DNA of 64,000 nt from Halomonas sp. (GTDB lineage Bacteria; Pseudomonadota; Gammaproteobacteria; Pseudomonadales; Halomonadaceae), in NCBI RefSeq assembly GCF_029263665.1, contig NZ_JAJUFQ010000008.1, positions 62,001 to 126,000 on the forward strand. The letters run 5' to 3'. The notes under the pieces were generated by a model, which made no database searches, was not told the DNA's origin, and worked only from the letters and a program-made list of their open reading frames with translations. The translations under genes and the position numbers were made by a program. Shown one piece after another: positions 42,961 to 51,738 of this stretch (position 1 is the stretch's first letter; each line of letters opens with the position of its first letter).

Positions 42961-44289
42961 TCAGACGACCTGAACCGCAATGCGATGGCAGGCATTGTTG
43001 AGGTAGCCCTTGGGGTTCCATCCAGGTACCACCATGGGTTGGGACTGGCCTTTCTCGTCCACGGCTCGGGCCCAGATCTCGTAGTAGCCTGGCTGGGGGA
43101 AGTTGATGTCGGCAGTGAAACGTTGCCAGGCCAGGCGATTGGGAGCTTCCTTGAGGTTGGCCTCTTGCCAGGTAACACCAAAGTCGATCGACACATGCAG
43201 CTTGGCAACCGACAGGTCGCCGGCCCAGGCATGGCCGCGAACCTCCAGTACCTGATCCGCAGCGTGTTCTATGCCCGAGCGGGGGTAGGTGATCAGTGAC
43301 TTGACCGGCATGGAGTGAATGGTGACGAATTCGTCCTCCGGCACTTCGCTGCCTGGCGCCACTGGCGTGGCCGGTATGCTGTAGGAGGGAGGTGCCATCT
43401 TGGGACCATCGTGCTTCTGGTTGCGTATGACGATCTTGTTCAGCCACTTGCCGGAAACGGAACCTGGCCAGCCGCCACACACCAGGCGCAGCGGATAGCC
43501 ATTCTGGTAAGGGATATCCTCGTCGTTCATGGCCCAGGCAATCAGAGATTCGTCCTCTAATGCCTTGCTCATGGGGACACCGCGCGAGATGGCGACCTTG
43601 CCGGCAGCACCACTGGCATGTCGGTCAGCACCATAATAGCCGATATAGACAGCGTCTTCGGCGATACCACAGGCCTCCAGTACATCGCGCAGACGTACGC
43701 CAGTGAACCGAGGACAGGCGACGGCACCGGTAGTCCATTGGTTGCCGCCAGTTGCGGGCACAAATTCATAACGGCCATTGCCACCGCATTCCACTTGCAG
43801 CTGATAGGTATGAGTGTCAAAGCGCTCTTTCAGCTCGTCTATCGTGAATGTGGTAGGGGTGACGCAGGATTCTCCGGTGATTTCCAGTGTCCATTGGCTG
43901 GTGTCGATACTGTCGCGTTCGGGAGGGAGGCCATTGTTACGCACGAACATGTGGCGTGCGGGTGTCACATCGTCATCCAGCAGGTGAGCAGGCGTCTCGG
44001 CGTTGATGGGACGGTCATTGAGGACGACCAAGCCATCCTTCCCATCAATGGCAAAGGGTTCCTCACTTTGAGCCAGTGCTGCGGGAATCAATCCACCTGG
44101 CATGAAACGAGCAAAGGGAATACTGGCACCGAGTACTGCGCTCATGGCAAGCAGGCTTGATCGCTTGAGAAACCCTCTGCGCGTGACCGGGTCCACCTCA
44201 CGCCCCCAAAGGCGGCGATCAGCATCGGCTGAATCTTCGGCGTATAGCGCGTGGATGCCACGGTGCTGATCTCCATTTCGGCGACTCAT
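42961..44289 (-). CDS. Sulfite oxidase-family molybdoenzyme (SorA/SoxC-type)
   Basis: A 442-residue protein with a twin-arginine signal (VTRRGFLKRSSLLAMSAVLGASI, about residues 35-57). The molybdenum-cofactor domain has RNNGLPPER, VECGGNGRYEFVP with the molybdenum-ligating cysteine (about residue 170), and GVRLRDVLEACG, YPLRLVCGGWPGSVSGKWL. The C-terminal dimerisation domain has RGHAWAG..VAKLHVSIDFGVTWQEA. It should oxidise sulfite to sulfate in the periplasm, passing electrons to the neighbouring cytochrome. AAGGAGG lies upstream of the ATG. A SoxC-like role without SOX is also possible, as no other sox gene is here. Confidence 0.88.
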   Translation of the reverse strand: MSRRNGDQHRGIHALYAEDSADADRRLWGREVDPVTRRGFLKRSSLLAMSAVLGASIPFARFMPGGLIPAALAQSEEPFAIDGKDGLVVLNDRPINAETPAHLLDDDVTPARHMFVRNNGLPPERDSIDTSQWTLEITGESCVTPTTFTIDELKERFDTHTYQLQVECGGNGRYEFVPATGGNQWTTGAVACPRFTGVRLRDVLEACGIAEDAVYIGYYGADRHASGAAGKVAISRGVPMSKALEDESLIAWAMNDEDIPYQNGYPLRLVCGGWPGSVSGKWLNKIVIRNQKHDGPKMAPPSYSIPATPVAPGSEVPEDEFVTIHSMPVKSLITYPRSGIEHAADQVLEVRGHAWAGDLSVAKLHVSIDFGVTWQEANLKEAPNRLAWQRFTADINFPQPGYYEIWARAVDEKGQSQPMVVPGWNPKGYLNNACHRIAVQVV

Positions 44290-44500
44290 GACGACCTCCT
44301 TATATTGAAAAATTATTAGTTAATAGGAGATGGTTAGTTTAGATGCCGTTCACGTAGCGCGCGAGAGACAGTCGCACGTTCTTTATGGGACCAGTGGCTC
44401 GACTGGCTGACTCATGTTCCCATGAATCGCCGAGACCCCTAGGATCGGAAGGGCACCCTTCTTCCTTTGAGCCAAACACCCAGTGCTGGGAGCAACGATG

Positions 44501-44553
44501 TGAACTGCCTCCCGAAGGTTGGATGGGGTGTCCAACTTTCGGGGGGCAGTTCA
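44501..44553. mobile_element. IS-like inverted repeat pair without body (deleted element)
   Basis: TGAACTGCC.. (44501-44523) and its imperfect inverse ..GGCAGTTCA (44531-44553) face each other only seven bases apart. The ends resemble the TGAACTGCCCC..AAGTTGGA termini of IS3-group elements. The body is missing, so this is an internally deleted relic or a very short element. It lies between the sulfite dehydrogenase gene and the LacI gene (gap 44290-44568), whose other bases show no gene. Odd small frames in this gap have no family. Confidence 0.5.
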
Positions 44554-44568
44554 ACGCCCGGGGATAGG

Positions 44569-45600
44569 TCAGCGCTTGAGAGGAGGGCGAGTGCTTCCGC
44601 GTACCATGGGGACGATCGGCAGTTTGATGTGTTGTGGCTGAGTTTCCTCATCACGAACCTGGTGCATCAATAACTCGGTGGCTTTGATCACCATGTCATC
44701 AATGGGTTGTGCAACGGTTGTCAGGTCATGGCTGGGCCATGCTGCCATGGCAACGTTGTCGAAACCAATCACGGCAACATCCTCGGGGATGCGTAGCCCG
44801 AACTCATGACGTGCTGTTTCCATGACGGCAATGGCCATCAGGTCATTGGCGCAAAAGATGGCATCAGGCGGAGACTCACGGGAAAGCAGTCGTCTTGCCG
44901 CTTGGCAGGCATCTTCGTGACGATAATGGCCAATGTCCTGATAGGCCAATGTGTGTCCGGCTGCCTCGAGCCCTGCCACAAAGCCATCACGACGCTGCTC
45001 ACTGGTAGAACTGCCTGCCAGGCCTGCCACGAAAGCCATCCTCTCGTGACCAGCCTTTACCAGATGCGTGGCCGCCCAGAAACCACCATGGAAATTGTCG
45101 CAGCCCACCTGGCTGATGCCTGCATAATCCACGGTGCGATTGATGATGACCGTCGGTATCCCGACATCCGCCAGCATGGATGCCTGATCGACACTGAGGG
45201 TAATGGCCAGCATCAGCACGCCTTCCACCTGGCTGCGGATCAGGCTGTCGATCACATCATTGACACTGTCGCCTGGAGTGGCGACGAACAGCTGGAGATG
45301 GTAGTCCTGTCCCTGAAAGAAGCGTGCAGCTCGTTCCAGCACCATGGAGTAGAAGGGGCTTTCAAGGCTATGAATCACTACTGCCACGGTACGGCTTGAG
45401 CGAGTGGTGAGTGAGCGTGCAATAGAGTTGGGGCGGTATCCCAATTCTTTGGCTGCATCGAGGATTTTCTGCCGGGTTGCCTCGGATACACTGGCTTTTG
45501 GAGAAAAACACCGGCTGACCGCTGACTGTGAGACCCCCGCGAGTCTTGCGACTTCTCGAGAGGTCGCTCCTTTCCTTTTCACCGTTGGTACTGTCCTCAA
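44569..45600 (-). CDS. LacI family transcriptional regulator
   Basis: A 343-residue LacI regulator if started at TTG 45600 (GAGGATAG upstream; GTG at 45582 and ATG at 45675 are alternatives). The helix-turn-helix is KRKGATSREVARLAGVSQSAVSRCFSPKASVSEATRQKILDAAKELGYRPNSIARSL, near the N-terminus. The remaining 270 residues are the sugar-binding-like effector domain (TVAVVIHSLESPFYSMVLER, DAIFCANDLMAIAVMETARHEFG, DVAVIGFDNVAMAAW). It is the last gene of the TRAP/BKACE cluster and probably controls it, with a sugar acid or related acid as inducer. Confidence 0.9.
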   Translation of the reverse strand: MRTVPTVKRKGATSREVARLAGVSQSAVSRCFSPKASVSEATRQKILDAAKELGYRPNSIARSLTTRSSRTVAVVIHSLESPFYSMVLERAARFFQGQDYHLQLFVATPGDSVNDVIDSLIRSQVEGVLMLAITLSVDQASMLADVGIPTVIINRTVDYAGISQVGCDNFHGGFWAATHLVKAGHERMAFVAGLAGSSTSEQRRDGFVAGLEAAGHTLAYQDIGHYRHEDACQAARRLLSRESPPDAIFCANDLMAIAVMETARHEFGLRIPEDVAVIGFDNVAMAAWPSHDLTTVAQPIDDMVIKATELLMHQVRDEETQPQHIKLPIVPMVRGSTRPPLKR

Positions 45601-45698
45601 TCTATCCTCGCTGTAAGCCTCGCTGCCAGAGGCACCGGCCCCTGGCAGTTCTCCGCATTGTAGATGAGGCAACATCGAGGTTGCGAAGGAAACTTGCC

Positions 45699-46631
45699 TT
45701 AGAAGGCGACGTTGTTCGCGCCCTTGAGTTGCAGCATCTGCCGCGCGTCATCAGGGCTGGCGACTTCAAGCGACAAGGATTCGAGCATCTGTTTGGCCTT
45801 GGCGACCTGGCTGGCATTGCTCTCTGCAAGCTTGCCAGGGCCTAGCCATAGTGAATCCTCCAACCCTACTCGCACATTGCCTCCCATGGCGGCGGACTGT
45901 GCAGCAATTCTCATCTGGCTGCTGCCTGCGCCCAGCACGGACCAGGCATAGTCACTCCCGAATAGCCTGTCCACCGTGCGCCGCATGTGGATGACATCTT
46001 CCGGATGGGGTCCGATCCCACCCAGTATGCCAAAGACACTCTGAATAAAGATCGGTCCTTCGATGACGCCTCGGTCAACGAAGTTCTTCAAGCTGTAGAG
46101 ATGGCCAATGTCATAGCACTCGCACTCGAACCTGGTGCCGTTCTCCCCACATAACGTCATGATTTTCTCTATGTCCGAGAAGGTGTTCTTGAACACCAGG
46201 TCACGGCTGTTTTCCAGGTGCTCCCGCTCCCATTCATGCTTGAATTCCTTGTAGCGATTCAGCATGGGAAACAGGCCGAAATTGATCGATCCCATATTGA
46301 GAGACGCAAGTTCCGGCTGGAACTCGATGGCGGGACGCATGCGTTCCTCGACCGTCATGTGAGGGCTTCCCCCCGTCGTCAGGTTGATGACGGCCCCTGT
46401 GGCTTCCTTGATTTGAGGGAGGAAGCGCTCGAAAACCGCAGGATCCTGAGTGGGCTTCCCTGTTTCAGGGTCACGCGCATGCAAGTGCAGGATGGCAGCA
46501 CCTGCCTCAGCAGCGGCAATGGAGGCTTCGATGATCTCCGCCGGTGTTACCGGCAGATAGGGCGACATGGAAGGGGTGTGGATGGCTCCGGTGACAGCAC
46601 AGGTAATGATGGACTTGCGTGGAGTGGCCAT
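45699..46631 (-). CDS. BKACE (3-keto acid cleavage, DUF849) family enzyme
   Basis: A 310-residue beta-keto acid cleavage enzyme. It has KSIITCAVTGAIHTPSMSPYLPVTPAEI (about residues 6-33), AGAAILHLHARDPETGKPTQD with the zinc histidines (about 40-60), INLTTGGSPHMTVEERMRP, and FGILGGIGPHPEDVIHMRR. BKACEs join a 3-keto acid with acetyl-CoA, giving acetoacetate and a CoA ester. Carnitine catabolism is one known use; the substrate here is not shown. The start has AAAGGAG in a repeat array. It follows the dehydrogenase gene directly. Confidence 0.9.
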   Translation of the reverse strand: MATPRKSIITCAVTGAIHTPSMSPYLPVTPAEIIEASIAAAEAGAAILHLHARDPETGKPTQDPAVFERFLPQIKEATGAVINLTTGGSPHMTVEERMRPAIEFQPELASLNMGSINFGLFPMLNRYKEFKHEWEREHLENSRDLVFKNTFSDIEKIMTLCGENGTRFECECYDIGHLYSLKNFVDRGVIEGPIFIQSVFGILGGIGPHPEDVIHMRRTVDRLFGSDYAWSVLGAGSSQMRIAAQSAAMGGNVRVGLEDSLWLGPGKLAESNASQVAKAKQMLESLSLEVASPDDARQMLQLKGANNVAF

Positions 46632-46719
46632 ATGGGGCTCCTTTACTGAAAAAAGACAACCTTTGCTGGAAAAGACAACCTTTACGGAAAGAGAGCTCCT
46701 TCAACGGAAAGAGAACCTT
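46632..46719 (-). repeat. Tandem 18-20-bp repeat with Shine-Dalgarno-like AAGG units
   Basis: On the minus strand four units start at each AAAGG or AAGG: 46720-46702, 46701-46684, 46683-46665 and 46664-46645, followed by the true ribosome site AAAGGAG at 46644-46638. The unit reads about AAAGGTTGTCTTTTCCAGC. The array begins at the stop codon of the preceding gene and ends at the BKACE start. Confidence 0.88.
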
Positions 46720-47649
46720 TCAGCGACGGGTTCGTTGATGGCTGATAAGGGCCATCAGGCTCTGGTCCCGCCACTGCTGGCGCGCGGCAAGATCGCTGGC
46801 CGCCACTTGCTGACGGAGTTCGCCTTCTATCGTTGTCAGCAGTTCGGGATACCAAGGGGCGGTATCGCTGCGCTGCCTATCGATGTCCTGATAGAGGGGA
46901 CCATAACGCTCGGCATAGTCACAGATGCCGCCAGGTGCATTGAGATCGATGGTCTCGAGAGGCCCCATGAATGACCAGCGAAGTCCCAGGCCATGCTTGA
47001 CGGTCTTGTCGAGGTCTACGGCGGATATCACACCATCATGCAGCAGCCTCATGGCCTCATTGAGCAGGGCGCCTTGCAGTCGGTTGAGAACAAAGCCTTG
47101 GATCTCTTCTCTTACCAGAACGGGCTGCTGGCCGATGTCTCGCTGCAGCTTCATCGTCATTTCCACGGCCTGAGCAGAGGTCATGGGCGTTGGGACGACC
47201 TCGACCAGGGGAATCAGGTAGGGAGGATTGACGGGGTGGGCCACCAGGCAGCGTTCAGGGTGAGCAAGGTGGTCGCTGAAATGGGAGGCCGAAATACCCG
47301 ATGTCGAGCTTGCCAGTATCGTTTCCGGGGCGACGAGTGCTTCCATCTTCTGGTACAGGTCGCGTTTGACATCAAGCTGTTCTGGGCCGCATTCCTGCAC
47401 ATACCTGGCGCCTTCCAGGGCCTTGGCCAGGCAATCATCGAACTGTATGTGCGAAAACGTTTCAGTGGCGGAGGCCAGCAGGTCCGCGGCCACCAGATCG
47501 GCAAGCGACTGCTGGATAGCTGCCTGGGCATTTTCCAGCGCCGACTGGCTAGGGTCGTAAAGTCGTATCGCATGGCCTGCCCGGGCGAACACGATGGCCC
47601 ATGCCCGGCCAATCAGGCCAGCTCCCACGACAGCAATATGTGGTGCCAT
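46720..47649 (-). CDS. 3-hydroxyacid dehydrogenase, lambda-crystallin / 3-hydroxyacyl-CoA type
   Basis: A 309-residue NAD enzyme. The N-terminal Rossmann fold has HIAVVGAGLIGRAWAIVFARAGHAIRLYD (about residues 3-31). ECGPEQLDVKRDLYQKMEAL and SSTSGISASHF follow. HPVNPPYLIPLVEVVP (about 138-153) is the pattern of L-gulonate 3-dehydrogenase/lambda-crystallin and carnitine dehydrogenases. It should oxidise a 3-hydroxy acid to a 3-keto acid, the substrate type of the BKACE next to it. No acyl-CoA-specific feature is seen. It follows the SDR gene by 35 bases. Confidence 0.88.
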   Translation of the reverse strand: MAPHIAVVGAGLIGRAWAIVFARAGHAIRLYDPSQSALENAQAAIQQSLADLVAADLLASATETFSHIQFDDCLAKALEGARYVQECGPEQLDVKRDLYQKMEALVAPETILASSTSGISASHFSDHLAHPERCLVAHPVNPPYLIPLVEVVPTPMTSAQAVEMTMKLQRDIGQQPVLVREEIQGFVLNRLQGALLNEAMRLLHDGVISAVDLDKTVKHGLGLRWSFMGPLETIDLNAPGGICDYAERYGPLYQDIDRQRSDTAPWYPELLTTIEGELRQQVAASDLAARQQWRDQSLMALISHQRTRR

Positions 47650-47684
47650 TTAGATGTCCTCAAGCTTGGGGAATCAGGGGGTGA

Positions 47685-48458
47685 TTAGAGCGATTCGACA
47701 TTGGCGCAGACACTGAGCGCCTGGCCACAGATGTTGCTGCCTCCTGGTGCTGCCAGAAACAGCGCCATGGCGGCAATGTCGCTTGGCTCCACCATCTTGC
47801 GCATGGAGATCTTCGCCAGGTTCTCGGCTTCCATCTCGTCGTAGCCAATGCCTCGTTTTGCTGCCCGGTCCCTGATCACCTGCTCGATCCTGGGACCGCG
47901 CACGATCCCCGGCAGAATCGCATTGACCCGAACCCCGGCAGGGCCCCATTCACAGGCGAGGCTCTTGGTCAGTCCGACGATTCCCCATTTGCTGGCGGCG
48001 TAAGGCGTGCGATAGGCAAATCCCAGGCGTCCAGCCACAGAGGCCATGTTGATCAGGAGCCCCCTGGAAGCCTGAAGTGCCTTGGCTGAGCGGCTGGCGA
48101 CGTAGTATTGGCCGTTGAGATTGATATCGATGGTCCTGCGCCACTGTTCCGAAGTGATTTCGTCGATGCCTCCCGTAGGGCCAGCAATGCCTGCATTGTT
48201 GACGACCACGTCCAGCCCTCCGAGGTGTGACAGATCGTTGAACAACCGGGTGACATGAGATTCATCGCTGACATCGGCATGCGTTGCAGCAATGCCGTCA
48301 GGCAATGCGGCAATGGCTGCTTCATCCAGGTCACAGACATGAACTCTGGCACCAGATTCATGAAAGGCCCGGGCAATTTCAAGCCCGATACCATTGGCTC
48401 CCGCGGTGACCAGTACACGGAGTCCAGGTTGAGGAACAAGGCTTTCGACAACGGTCAT
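47685..48458 (-). CDS. Short-chain dehydrogenase/reductase (SDR) family
   Basis: A 257-residue SDR if started at MTVVESLVPQPGL (ATG 48458; an ATG 36 bases upstream also has a ribosome site). It has the cofactor motif LVTAGANGIGLEIA (about residues 15-28), NNAGIAGPTGG (about 81-91) and the active-site NMASVAG and YAASKWG with Tyr and Lys (about 135-160). LD in the acidic position after the second strand favours NAD. It may oxidise the other hydroxy position or enantiomer of the TRAP substrate. Confidence 0.88.
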   Translation of the reverse strand: MTVVESLVPQPGLRVLVTAGANGIGLEIARAFHESGARVHVCDLDEAAIAALPDGIAATHADVSDESHVTRLFNDLSHLGGLDVVVNNAGIAGPTGGIDEITSEQWRRTIDINLNGQYYVASRSAKALQASRGLLINMASVAGRLGFAYRTPYAASKWGIVGLTKSLACEWGPAGVRVNAILPGIVRGPRIEQVIRDRAAKRGIGYDEMEAENLAKISMRKMVEPSDIAAMALFLAAPGGSNICGQALSVCANVESL

Positions 48459-48556
48459 AGGTGTATCCTTTTGCATTGAATGGGGGCGGGGCATGAGTGA
48501 AATTCCTTTTTTCTCAAGACCGGCTCTCAAGACCGGTTCTTGAGACCGACAGCGTT

Positions 48557-49828
48557 TCATCGCAGCGAGGGCAGCCAGGTCGATAGAGACGGCACCATGC
48601 TGATGATCAGAAGGTTGACCAGGACAATGGCTACAAAGGGGGCGATGGCATAGGAAAGACGTGTCACGCTGACCTTGGATATCTGGGACGCCACAAACAG
48701 GTTCAGTCCTACCGGCGGGGTGAACATACCCATGGCAAGGTTGACGACCATGACGACACCAAGGTGAATCGGGTCGAATCCAAAGTTGATGGCAATGGGA
48801 AGAAGAATAGGCACCAGGATCAGAATGGCTGCAGCGGCTTCAATGAACATGCCTGCAATCAGAAGCAGAAGATTGACAAGCAGAATGAAGAGCAAGGGGC
48901 TGTCAATGGTGCCTATGACAAACTCCGAGATCATGGTAGGGACACGCAGGCTTTGGAGGATTCTTCCATACACTCCTGCGGCACCAATGATGATCAATAC
49001 CACAGCCGTCATGACGGCAGCTTCCTGAAAGATCTTCGGTAGCTCTCGGAAGTGGATTTCTCGGTAGACCAGCGTGCCAATGATGAAGGAGTAGACCACC
49101 GCGACCACTGCAGCTTCTGTTGGTGTGAAAAAGCCACCATAGATGCCGCCAAGAATGATGATGGGCATGAAAATGGCCAACAGTGCCTTGCGTCCAGCCT
49201 GATAGATGTCGTGCCAGGAACTCTTTTCTTCTCCTCCATGGTGCTTGCGTCTGGCATAGAAATAGGCATAGACGATCAGGCTGAAGGTGAGCATCAGGCC
49301 CGGTAATACGCCAGCGACAAACATGTCTCCTACTGAAACATCTGCAGCGATGGCATAAAGAATCAATGGAATGCTTGGGGGAATAATGACACCCAAAGCC
49401 CCGGAGGCAGCCTGGTTGGAAGCCGCATAGTCGCTGGCATAGCCTTTTGCCACCATGGCAGGGATAAGAATGGAGCCAATGGCTGCCGTGGTGGCTGCCC
49501 CAGAGCCGGATATGGCGGCAAAGAACAATGAGGTGAGGATGGCCACCATCGCCAGTCCTCCGGTCATGCTGCCCACGAGGGTATTGGAGAAGTCGACCAA
49601 CCGCTTGGAAATGCCTCCACTCTGCATGAGGTATCCGGCAAGAATGAAGAATGGAATGGCCATCAAAGGAAACGAGTTGACGGAAGCAATGAACTGCTGA
49701 GCAATGATCAGCATAGGCATCAAGTCACCCTGCCAGACAGTGATGGCAGAAGCGAGGCCAAGAGAAAAGGCGATAGGGACGCCAATGATGAAAAAGACGA
49801 TCAATGATCCGAAGAGTAATAATGCCAT
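48557..49828 (-). CDS. dctM: TRAP transporter large permease (DctM)
   Basis: A 423-residue membrane protein with about 12 helices and the DctM signatures PLMAIPFFILAGYLMQSGGISKRLVDFSN (about residues 53-81), GSGAATTAAIGSILIPAMVAKGY (about 107-130), IPPSIPLILYAIAADVSVGDMFVAG and MGMFTPPVGLNLFVASQIS. It is the channel part of a sodium-driven TRAP transporter. It follows dctQ by two bases. Confidence 0.95.
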   Translation of the reverse strand: MALLLFGSLIVFFIIGVPIAFSLGLASAITVWQGDLMPMLIIAQQFIASVNSFPLMAIPFFILAGYLMQSGGISKRLVDFSNTLVGSMTGGLAMVAILTSLFFAAISGSGAATTAAIGSILIPAMVAKGYASDYAASNQAASGALGVIIPPSIPLILYAIAADVSVGDMFVAGVLPGLMLTFSLIVYAYFYARRKHHGGEEKSSWHDIYQAGRKALLAIFMPIIILGGIYGGFFTPTEAAVVAVVYSFIIGTLVYREIHFRELPKIFQEAAVMTAVVLIIIGAAGVYGRILQSLRVPTMISEFVIGTIDSPLLFILLVNLLLLIAGMFIEAAAAILILVPILLPIAINFGFDPIHLGVVMVVNLAMGMFTPPVGLNLFVASQISKVSVTRLSYAIAPFVAIVLVNLLIISMVPSLSTWLPSLR

Positions 49829-49830
49829 GA

Positions 49831-50367
49831 TTATGCCTCCTCGCTTTCGGGTTCTTTATGTGCGAGTTCTTGCAATGCGCATTCTTCCGACACGCATTCT
49901 TTTAACAGCAGGTCAATGGAATTGATGATGATGACGATGCCGCCAAGCGGGACGGCAATGTATGGCCACATCATGGATATTCTGGTGCTTGGCGCTGTCT
50001 GGTGGGAAACGCGGTCAACAATATCGAAACCAAAATACGTCAATATGAATGCAAAGCAGATGGAAGATAGGATGATCAGAATTCGTATCATCTTTCCAAG
50101 CACGGGGCCGGCATGTTCCAGTGCGATATCTATCGATATCAGCAACCCCTTTCTGAAGGCGAGTCCTGCACCGAGAAAGGTCAGCCATATCATGCAGAAC
50201 CTGGCAATTTCTTCAGAGAAATAGAGCGGTTTTCCAATGACGAACCTGGCAAAGAACTGCCAGAAGATAAGAACCGTCATGACCAGCAGCGTGAAGGCCA
50301 GAAACCAGCCAAGAATGCCGTTGAATCTATCAATACCTGTGCGTACAGCCGCCAGAGAAAGCCTCAT
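49831..50367 (-). CDS. dctQ: TRAP transporter small permease (DctQ)
   Basis: A 178-residue membrane protein with four helices, from MRLSLAAVRTGIDRFNG (ATG 50367, GAGAGG upstream). FGKPLYFSEEIARFCMIWLTFLGAGLAFRKGLLISIDI-like sequence (here IGKPLYFSEEIARFCMIW) is the DctQ landmark at about residues 43-75. It pairs with DctM. The C-terminal tail is acidic. Confidence 0.92.
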   Translation of the reverse strand: MRLSLAAVRTGIDRFNGILGWFLAFTLLVMTVLIFWQFFARFVIGKPLYFSEEIARFCMIWLTFLGAGLAFRKGLLISIDIALEHAGPVLGKMIRILIILSSICFAFILTYFGFDIVDRVSHQTAPSTRISMMWPYIAVPLGGIVIIINSIDLLLKECVSEECALQELAHKEPESEEA

Positions 50368-50510
50368 GAAAGGACCTCTCGAATGTCTGGTGAGTGAGAG
50401 CCTGGCCGCCGGGAATCCCCAGCGGCGGCTACCAGGAGCATGTGGCAAGGTTCATGTGTGACGGTGGTGGTCAGCCATGGCGCGACAGCGATGAACCGAG
50501 GAGGCGGGAA

Positions 50511-51506
50511 CTAGTCACTGAAGTTGACTGCAGCATCGACAAGGTCCTTGCCAACGGTTTCCGACCATTTTTCGATAACGGGCTGGACAGCTGCCTTGAA
50601 CGCAGGCAGATCAGGTTCGGTGACCGTCATGCCTTTTTCCTCGAGCTGGGTCAGGTAGCGCTTTTCCAGCTCCTGACTTGCTTCACGCTGTACGGGAAGA
50701 GCAAGTTGCGCCGCCTCGAGAATGATGGCCTGGTCCTCTTCACTGAAAGAGTTGAACAGGTCCAGGCTCATCATCAGCGGCGCAGGTGAATAGACATGCT
50801 TGGTCAGGTTCAGGTAGTTCTGCACTTCGAAGAAGTTGACGTCATAGATGGTTGCCAGAGGGTTTTCCTGACTATCCATGACGCCTTGCTGAAGCGCGGT
50901 GTAGACCTCGGTCCATGCCATGGGAGTGGCGTTGGCACCCAGTGCCTCCCAGGTATCGACCTGAACGCGGCTTTCCTGGGTGCGATGATTGATTCCCTTG
51001 AGGTCTGCCGGTTCATGGATCGGACGCACGGAGTTGGTCTCGTGGCGGAAACCATTTTCCATCCAGGCCAGAATCTTCACGTTCATCTGATCTTCGGCGA
51101 GTTGTGCCAGCTGCTCTCCGTATTCGCTATCGAGAAACGCATAAGCATGGGCATGGTCATTGAACACATAGGGCAGGTCGAACAGCATGAATTCGTCGAC
51201 AAATCCTCCCATCGGGCCGGTTGAGGAGATTCCTGCGTCAATGGTGCCAAACCCCATGCCTTCAACGACTTCCCGCTCAGCACCAAGTGCATTGTCATAG
51301 TGTGGCTCGATAGTCAGTCTTCCTTCGGACAGCCGCTCGAGTTCCTCGCCAAACTTCAGGACGCCGATTCCCTGCTGGGAATCCGGACCGAGAGGCAGGC
51401 TGACGTCGATGGTTTTTTCTGTCCCGGCATGGACTGCCACAGATGTGCCAAGGGCGGTGATGCATACCATGAGACGAAGGGAAGGAAGGTAACGCGTGGT
51501 TAGCAT
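50511..51506 (-). CDS. dctP: TRAP transporter substrate-binding protein (DctP)
   Basis: A 331-residue periplasmic protein from MLTTRYLPSLRLMVCITALGTSVAVHAG (signal about residues 1-27), with GGGAG eight bases upstream of ATG 51506. The DctP domain has LSEGRLTIEPHYDNALGAEREVVEGMGFGTIDAGISS and LKGINHRTQESRVQVDTWEALGANATPMAWTEVYTALQQGVMDSQENPL (about 160-205), which holds the carboxylate-binding arginine. It catches an organic acid for DctQM. It is the first gene of the operon. Confidence 0.93.
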   Translation of the reverse strand: MLTTRYLPSLRLMVCITALGTSVAVHAGTEKTIDVSLPLGPDSQQGIGVLKFGEELERLSEGRLTIEPHYDNALGAEREVVEGMGFGTIDAGISSTGPMGGFVDEFMLFDLPYVFNDHAHAYAFLDSEYGEQLAQLAEDQMNVKILAWMENGFRHETNSVRPIHEPADLKGINHRTQESRVQVDTWEALGANATPMAWTEVYTALQQGVMDSQENPLATIYDVNFFEVQNYLNLTKHVYSPAPLMMSLDLFNSFSEEDQAIILEAAQLALPVQREASQELEKRYLTQLEEKGMTVTEPDLPAFKAAVQPVIEKWSETVGKDLVDAAVNFSD

Positions 51507-51738
51507 GTCGAGACTCCCAGCGAGAGAAGTGGACTCTCGTTTTGTGATTGCGTGAGATTTGTTGTTGAAAGTGGGGAGCCAGGGAGGCACTGATCCAAGG
51601 CTCGCGGAATCAGTGTTTACCTTGAATGCATCCGGATGCAATAAGATAAATTAAGAAAGTTGATATGTGTCTATTAAGGTATTGATATTAAAGCAAATAT
51701 ACTTTGGTTTAATGGCTTGAATACGGAGTCGGTAAACT

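Noticed and set aside
42950..43480. N-terminal extension of the cytochrome gene into the sulfite dehydrogenase gene
   Set aside because: It overlaps an adjacent real gene on the same strand in another frame; the ATG at 42949 has a good ribosome site and is directly followed by a signal peptide.
48495..48550. Inverted and direct CTCAAGACCGG repeats between dctM and the SDR gene, considered as a terminator
   Set aside because: The genes are in one orientation with a 98-base gap, and an A-run instead of a T-run follows on the transcribed strand, so it is not a convincing terminator.
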